Source of the DNA: CADEFF01 sp964569315
GTDB lineage: Bacteria; Pseudomonadota; Alphaproteobacteria; Dongiales; Dongiaceae
Length of the DNA: 15,438 nucleotides
NCBI GenBank assembly: GCA_964569315.1
Contig: CAZMUZ010000090.1
Location: 1 to 15,438, forward strand
Direction of reading: 5' to 3'
Below the pieces are notes generated by a model that was given only the letters and a program-made list of their open reading frames with translations, ran no database searches and had not been told where the DNA came from. The position numbers and the translations under genes were made by a program. Below, piece after piece: positions 14,206 through 15,438 of the stretch (the first letter of the stretch is position 1; every line of letters begins with the position of its first letter).

Positions 14206-14226
14206 GCGGTTTCGCCGGCAAGCGCG

Positions 14227-15246
14227 CTAGAACCGCTCCCAGTCGATCGGTGCCACCGGTAGAAGCTTCAGCGGCCCGACGAAGAGGAACCCGTCCTGCA
14301 GCGTGATCGGGAGCGCGAGCTTGCCGTCTGCGCCCGCCATGCCGAGCAGCAACTGCTTGCCGAGCGGCCCGTGCTGGCTGTCGATCGCGCCCGCCGCCGT
14401 CAACGCATCGAAGGTCTCGCCGATGCCGCCGATCTCCGTGCTGGCGGCGATCAACGGCTGCAGCCGGTCGTCGAGCGCGACCGTGGCGTTGCCGCTTAAC
14501 GAGAGCGGACCCCAGGCGAGGGTGAAGCGATCGAGCTCGACGGCGCCGCCGGCATCGCGCCAGCCACGGAGGGCGTCGGGCAGGGCTGCGGGAACGATCG
14601 GTCCGGCGAAGCGGCCGATCGCGGCGGCGGCGGCGATCTCCCGCCCGAGCGCCGGGTTCAGCGCGACGGGCAAGGCCAGGTCGGTCGCCTCGATCTGGAA
14701 GCCGAAAGCGATCGGCTCGACCGTATCGACGGCGGGTTCGGTCCGCTCGATCTCGATCGCCACGCGCCCGATGCGGGCGGGCTCCGCAGCCTTTTCCGCG
14801 CCCATAACCCCCTCGGCCTCGAGCCAGGCGCCCTCGAACCTTCCGCCGAGGCTGAAATCGAGGCCGATCTCGGCATCCTTCGCCGTCAGCGCATAGACCT
14901 TGCCGTCGAGTGCGGCCTCCTGCGCGCCCAAGGGACGAATCTGCACGTCGAACGGCGCCCAGGGACGCGAATAGGCCTCGACACGCTCGCCCTGCCAGCG
15001 CCAGACGCCGCCCGGCGCTTCGATCAGGGGTTCGGCGGCGGCGGTGGCGAGCCGGAACGGAAAGCCGCCGATCGGCGCGATCGCGCCCTCGATGCGATAT
15101 CCCTCGGCCCGGCGCTGCTGGACCCAGTCGGCGATGCTCCGCTCGAACCAGCGCGCGGCGAAGACCCAGTAGATCGAATAGGCGATCGCCAGAAGGACCA
15201 GAAGGCTGACGAGCGCGACGAGGCTGCGGCGGGCGGTGCGGGTCAT
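14227..15246 (-). CDS. DUF2125 domain-containing membrane-anchored protein
   Basis: A 339-residue protein of the alphaproteobacterial DUF2125 family, whose function is not established. A basic start (MTRTARR) leads to one hydrophobic segment at about residues 8-30 (SLVALVSLLVLLAIAYSIYW), an uncleaved signal anchor; the remainder would be periplasmic. The family pattern IGGFPFRL (residues about 59-66) follows, then beta-rich repeated strands such as FTLAWGPLSLSGNATVALDDRLQP and a closing LPITLQDGFLFVGPLKL. Such a layout is reminiscent of AsmA-like or lipid-handling periplasmic proteins, an inference only. From memory, DUF2125 genes often lie beside tyrA in alphaproteobacteria, which fits here apart from the intervening hss. 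The ATG at 15246 gives the expected N-in anchor. Confidence 0.88.
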   Translation of the reverse strand: MTRTARRSLVALVSLLVLLAIAYSIYWVFAARWFERSIADWVQQRRAEGYRIEGAIAPIGGFPFRLATAAAEPLIEAPGGVWRWQGERVEAYSRPWAPFDVQIRPLGAQEAALDGKVYALTAKDAEIGLDFSLGGRFEGAWLEAEGVMGAEKAAEPARIGRVAIEIERTEPAVDTVEPIAFGFQIEATDLALPVALNPALGREIAAAAAIGRFAGPIVPAALPDALRGWRDAGGAVELDRFTLAWGPLSLSGNATVALDDRLQPLIAASTEIGGIGETFDALTAAGAIDSQHGPLGKQLLLGMAGADGKLALPITLQDGFLFVGPLKLLPVAPIDWERF

Positions 15247-15341
15247 GCGGGTCCAGTGGTAGCGCGGCCGCAGAGAACGGTCGAGCCTGCAGATCGCGCG
15301 ACGGGAGACGATCGCCGCCCCGCCCCGACACGCAAATCGTC

Positions 15342-15422
15342 ATGGGAGCCATGCGTTGCCTGGCCTCGGCGCTGCTCTATGATGCGCTGTCCCGTCCCTT
15401 CTGGCCGAAGCCCATCTCATGA
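15342..15422 (+). CDS. Possible 26-residue small ORF ahead of a truncated gene
   Basis: A short frame starting ATGGGAGCCATG and ending in a TGA that overlaps a following ATG (ATGA at 15419-15422). The peptide includes LASALLYDALSRPFWPK, mildly amphipathic and without a recognised family. The overlap suggests translational coupling as in a leader peptide, but a frame of this length is expected by chance, and a real gene start just upstream or downstream is equally likely. A second ATG at 15351 follows GGGAG. Confidence 0.25.
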   Translation: MGAMRCLASALLYDALSRPFWPKPIS

Positions 15423-15438
15423 GCGCCCCCGCCGCACC
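15419..15438 (+). CDS. Possible start of a gene cut by the window end
   Basis: An ATG at 15419 opens a frame reading Met-Ser-Ala-Pro-Ala-Ala to the window end. Nothing can be said about the product. It is divergent from the DUF2125 gene. In relatives a gamma-glutamylcyclotransferase gene is often near this spot, but that is recall and not supported by these six codons. Confidence 0.25.

Noticed and set aside
1..15438. Search for mobile elements, phage genes, CRISPR arrays, toxin-antitoxin pairs, defence genes and tRNA genes
   Set aside because: None recognised. All substantial frames belong to metabolic, transport or regulatory families, and the only repeats are the short elements reported.

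Overview
This is a high-GC stretch of bacterial chromosome whose gene content points to an alphaproteobacterium, most likely Rhodospirillales- or Rhizobiales-like. The clues are a divergent metXW / chorismate mutase-hisC-tyrA arrangement next to a DUF2125 gene, a bacterial sym-homospermidine synthase, a glutathione-based glyoxalase II, and two families of short palindromic intergenic repeats often seen in this class. Taxonomy is an inference from content, not from a marker gene. No phage, plasmid, transposase, CRISPR, tRNA or rRNA was seen, and no gene-free stretch exceeds about 300 bases.

Left part (1-5900) is an accessory-metabolism region. It has an AhpD/carboxymuconolactone-decarboxylase-fold protein with its own terminator, then a class III omega-aminotransferase resembling SpuC. 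Convergent to that is a minus-strand pair: an AraC-type regulator followed by a HAD-superfamily hydrolase. Divergent from the regulator is a ten-helix DMT/EamA exporter. Its 3' end overlaps that of a cupin_5 (DUF985) gene, which is translationally coupled to a glutathione S-transferase on the minus strand.

Middle part (5877-7710) holds a dispersed palindromic repeat, glyoxalase II (gloB), a divergent SAM-dependent methyltransferase, and a small tandem repeat that re-uses the last codons and stop of metW.

Right part (7695-15250) is the conserved amino-acid block. metX and metW (methionine synthesis) run left. A chorismate mutase fused to a vestigial prephenate dehydratase/ACT-like region, hisC and tyrA run right with 1- and 3-base gaps, and supply the chorismate-to-tyrosine branch and probably aromatic transamination. 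The two units share a 147-base intergenic region with back-to-back sigma70-like promoters. A terminator follows tyrA, then a separately led homospermidine synthase (hss), then a convergent membrane-anchored DUF2125 protein. The window ends at the possible start of another gene.

I found no clearly undescribed system. The points most worth a second look are the decayed P-protein architecture of the chorismate mutase, the tandem duplication of the metW 3' end, the hss gene sitting inside the met/aro block, and the HAD protein that lacks dehalogenase signature residues.
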